DNA from: JAHFOW01 sp964370795
GTDB taxonomy: Bacteria; Planctomycetota; Brocadiia; Brocadiales; Brocadiaceae
Length of the DNA: 13,336 nt
Reading direction: 5' to 3'
Assembly: GCA_964370795.1 (NCBI GenBank)
Contig: CAYJME010000079.1
Span: forward strand, 1-13,336
The translations under genes were made by a program, and so were the position numbers. Under the pieces are notes generated by a model. That model saw only the letters and a list, made by a program, of their open reading frames with translations, searched no databases and had not been told where the DNA came from. Every line of letters begins with the position of its first letter. Positions within the stretch are counted from its first letter, which is position 1. Positions 11,288 through 13,336 of this stretch are shown in pieces.

Positions 11288-13181
11288 TCAAAAACCCGAT
11301 ATTTTTAAGATAATTAAAAGTTGCATCGTAAAACGCAGGGTGACGCGTTGGATCCTCAGTATCTCCTGGAGGAACCATAATAACCATGCCTTGGCGAGCG
11401 CGAGTCAAAAGAACACGGTAAGCATTCTTGAGATAGTTCTTGCGTTCATCTTTTCTGATATGCTTCCAACGGTCGCCACAAAAAGACCAGTGTTCCCAGC
11501 CTTTATTCGAATAGCGAAAATCAGCGTCCCATGTAACACAAACCCAATCAAGCTCCAACCCCTGAATGTGAAACTCTGTGGCAATATCCTCAAGGTAATA
11601 CGAAGAACGTACATCCTCCTTGCCGTCAAGAAACCAGTGAATCGGGTCCATTGGCGACTTCACATCAATCGTATAAGGTTTTAGACGTTCTGCTTGTGAT
11701 GAAACAACAATCCCGTAACGCTCCGAACCTCTCGCTTGTTTTTTCAACCATTGCTTGGCACCAGCAAAATCACGCGTAATGACGATGGGATACTTTCCTC
11801 TTACTTTATTAAGGGTTTTTTGAGCTTCTTCAATATTGAGATCGAGCAGTTGTTTGACCAAAAGTGACACATGTTCAGCGCGGAAAGAACGCATCGAAAC
11901 AGCAAGATGTAGTTCTTCTACAAATTTGACGTTTTGTCTGGATTTTATTTGTTTCAAGAGCTCGTCTGTTCCATACTCAGTATCGGTTAGGTGCGGTGAA
12001 ATGTATATGTACCAATCCGGAAACGATCGGTTCAACGACTCAATCCATTCACCAATTCCAGCCTCACCAGTATTGATCTCCTGCCCACCCCCAACAAGAC
12101 ATACAATTACCGCCCAATCGGGATGATGATCGAGGCAGGAGATAAGAAATTCTGGTTCAGAGTGTTTAAAACCATGAACGTCTTTTTTCCTGCGCATGAA
12201 TGAAGAAGTTTGTTCAACATTCCAGGCTCGCTGAGCTTCGTCAAACAAAGTGACATGCTCTTTAGGTGGATTGGTGTCGCGAAGACATTCATCGAGAAAT
12301 TCATGAACATTCTGGATAAATGCCTTTACTTTGCTGCGTGCTTCACTAATTTTGATTTTGTCACCACTCTCAAGCCCACGCTGAACCTTGTCCCGATCAA
12401 GTGCTTCACGGAGAATTTTAACAAGTGGTCCATTACCAGAAAGGAAAACACTGTAAAGATTATCAGCCGGGTCGATATGCTTTGTTGCAATATTAAGACC
12501 AACAAGTGTTTTCCCTGATCCAGGTACACCAGTCACGAAGCAGATTGATTTATGCGATTTATTTTTTGACAAACGAATAATGCCTGTAATTGCATCGGAT
12601 GTCTTACTTAAATTTATCGCCCCTGCATCACTACGCAATATCTCCGCAACTGAATGGTCATTGTAAAGTGCCTTTGCAGCTTCGATAATTGTTGGGGTAG
12701 GACAATACCGCTCACTTTCCCACTGCAACCGATCAATGTCGTTGCCATAGGCAAAGCGTAATACATCTTCTATCACTTCTCCAAGAAGATCGATATTAGT
12801 TTTGATTGGATTAAATACCTTGTCATTTTGGAGTGAAAGCGCAATAACAGGCAAAACATTTATCACCTCTGTAGCAATGAGAATCGGAGCAATAAACTGT
12901 TCGTGGCTTGATTCATGGAAGTTCATAAGATCTAAAGCATATTCCCATGTTTGATCCGTGGCATGCGCAGTGAATTCTCTCTCGCCAACCTTAAACTCAA
13001 GAACAAAGATTACCGATCTTATCAAAAGTACAACGTCAATACGTCGCCCCATTCGTGGGATGGAGTACTCAAAATAGATTGTTTCCTGACGAGATGACAG
13101 AACTTTACGCATGATGTTAATTTCCGAAACCCATGCACCACGTTGAGTGTGCTCTATGGAGAAATTACTGTTTAATGTCAA
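11280..13181 (-). CDS. DUF2075-type nuclease-helicase, possible defence protein
   Basis: A 633-residue protein with an N-terminal PD-(D/E)XK-like nuclease core (RRIDVVLLIRSVIFVLEFKVG; Asp49, Glu62, Lys64) and a superfamily 1-like ATPase of the DUF2075 group. ATPase motifs are Walker A GVPGSGKT (218-225), Walker B TLFDEAQ (311-317), GGGQEIN (364-370), VSMRSFRA (428-435), EFHIQGLELDWVCVTWD (536-552) and YRVLLTRARQG (588-598). By family knowledge such proteins occur in defence and mobile islands; no antiviral role is shown here. The listed start is a TTG at 13181, but protein-like sequence (ESSTEEILGK) continues upstream in frame, so the natural start is probably further out. Its neighbour on the left is an unidentified fragment. 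Confidence 0.85.
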   Translation of the reverse strand: MTLNSNFSIEHTQRGAWVSEINIMRKVLSSRQETIYFEYSIPRMGRRIDVVLLIRSVIFVLEFKVGEREFTAHATDQTWEYALDLMNFHESSHEQFIAPILIATEVINVLPVIALSLQNDKVFNPIKTNIDLLGEVIEDVLRFAYGNDIDRLQWESERYCPTPTIIEAAKALYNDHSVAEILRSDAGAINLSKTSDAITGIIRLSKNKSHKSICFVTGVPGSGKTLVGLNIATKHIDPADNLYSVFLSGNGPLVKILREALDRDKVQRGLESGDKIKISEARSKVKAFIQNVHEFLDECLRDTNPPKEHVTLFDEAQRAWNVEQTSSFMRRKKDVHGFKHSEPEFLISCLDHHPDWAVIVCLVGGGQEINTGEAGIGEWIESLNRSFPDWYIYISPHLTDTEYGTDELLKQIKSRQNVKFVEELHLAVSMRSFRAEHVSLLVKQLLDLNIEEAQKTLNKVRGKYPIVITRDFAGAKQWLKKQARGSERYGIVVSSQAERLKPYTIDVKSPMDPIHWFLDGKEDVRSSYYLEDIATEFHIQGLELDWVCVTWDADFRYSNKGWEHWSFCGDRWKHIRKDERKNYLKNAYRVLLTRARQGMVIMVPPGDTEDPTRHPAFYDATFNYLKNIGFLTI

Positions 13182-13248
13182 TTTGCCAAGTATCTCTTCT
13201 GTTGAAGATTCCAGAAAATTTGTGATAGAGTCAGAGTAATACTCTCAT
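13182..13248 (-). pseudogene. Frameshifted 5' end of the DUF2075-type gene
   Basis: Upstream of the TTG the frame stays open as EYYSDSITNFLESSTEEILG before an in-frame TGA. No ATG, GTG or TTG is available in it. An ATG at 13248 lies in a different frame (ATGAGAGTATTAC). Adding one GA unit would give MREYYSDSITNFL and join the whole protein, so a 2-nt contraction of an AGAG run is the simplest explanation, biological or from assembly. The remaining 13249-13336 holds nothing I can identify. Confidence 0.5.
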
Positions 13249-13336
13249 CTAATTCTTTCTTGCTTAGTATTCACTTTGGGCTAACCCGACCTTCGCAATT
13301 CGAGGGGTAGACAAGCCGCTAAGCCAGTAAATACAA

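Noticed and set aside
1..13336. tRNA or rRNA genes
   Set aside because: No cloverleaf with a TTCGANTC-type arm and CCA-compatible end, and no rRNA-like conserved stretches, were noticed on either strand.

Overview
The window looks like a piece of accessory chromosome from an AT-rich (about 40% GC by eye) anaerobic or environmental bacterium, probably assembled from a metagenome. It contains one 100-N scaffold gap. A planctomycete of the anammox type would fit the mix of many toxin-antitoxin (TA) genes, dispersed 20-bp palindromes and an oxygen-sensitive-type fumarase subunit, but no single gene proves the host.

Bases 1-3600 (all genes on the minus strand) are a dense TA island. Three intact modules are present: a UPF0175-type antitoxin with a DUF3368 PIN toxin, a small coiled-coil antitoxin with a VapC-like PIN toxin, and an antitoxin with a ParE/RelE toxin that is followed directly by an ORF6N gene. 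Between and around them lie several fragments not covered by long reading frames: four copies of the 5' end of a vsr (very-short-patch-repair endonuclease) gene, two C-terminal scraps of DUF3368 toxins, two antitoxin tails, and a collapsed third TA pair. Each vsr fragment sits just downstream of the 3' end of a toxin-type or ORF6N gene, at an identical 21-nt spacing in three of the four cases. The island therefore reads as an array of TA cassettes separated by a repeated toxin-end/vsr-start junction.

Bases 3630-5490 hold a truncated SAM methyltransferase, an orphan beta subunit of class I fumarate hydratase, a 190-bp inverted-repeat element carrying a GxxExxY remnant, and an XRE/S24 (CI/LexA-type) repressor. 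The repressor has a strong promoter that implies an almost leaderless mRNA.

Bases 5700-7500 are an IS91-like HUH transposase gene broken by a scaffold gap and by four or five short palindromic or repeat insertions. It ends near a perfect AT-rich hairpin.

Bases about 7670-10840 are an abrupt GC-rich island: the 3' end of an arylsulfatase gene, then an intact 950-residue secreted protein that joins a metallophosphoesterase, HAF repeats and a seven-repeat YCF48-like propeller. This is horizontal transfer next to a rolling-circle element, or a chimeric join.

Bases 10840-13336 return to AT-rich DNA with an unidentified gene fragment and a large DUF2075-type protein (PD-(D/E)XK nuclease plus helicase-like ATPase), whose start appears to be frameshifted.
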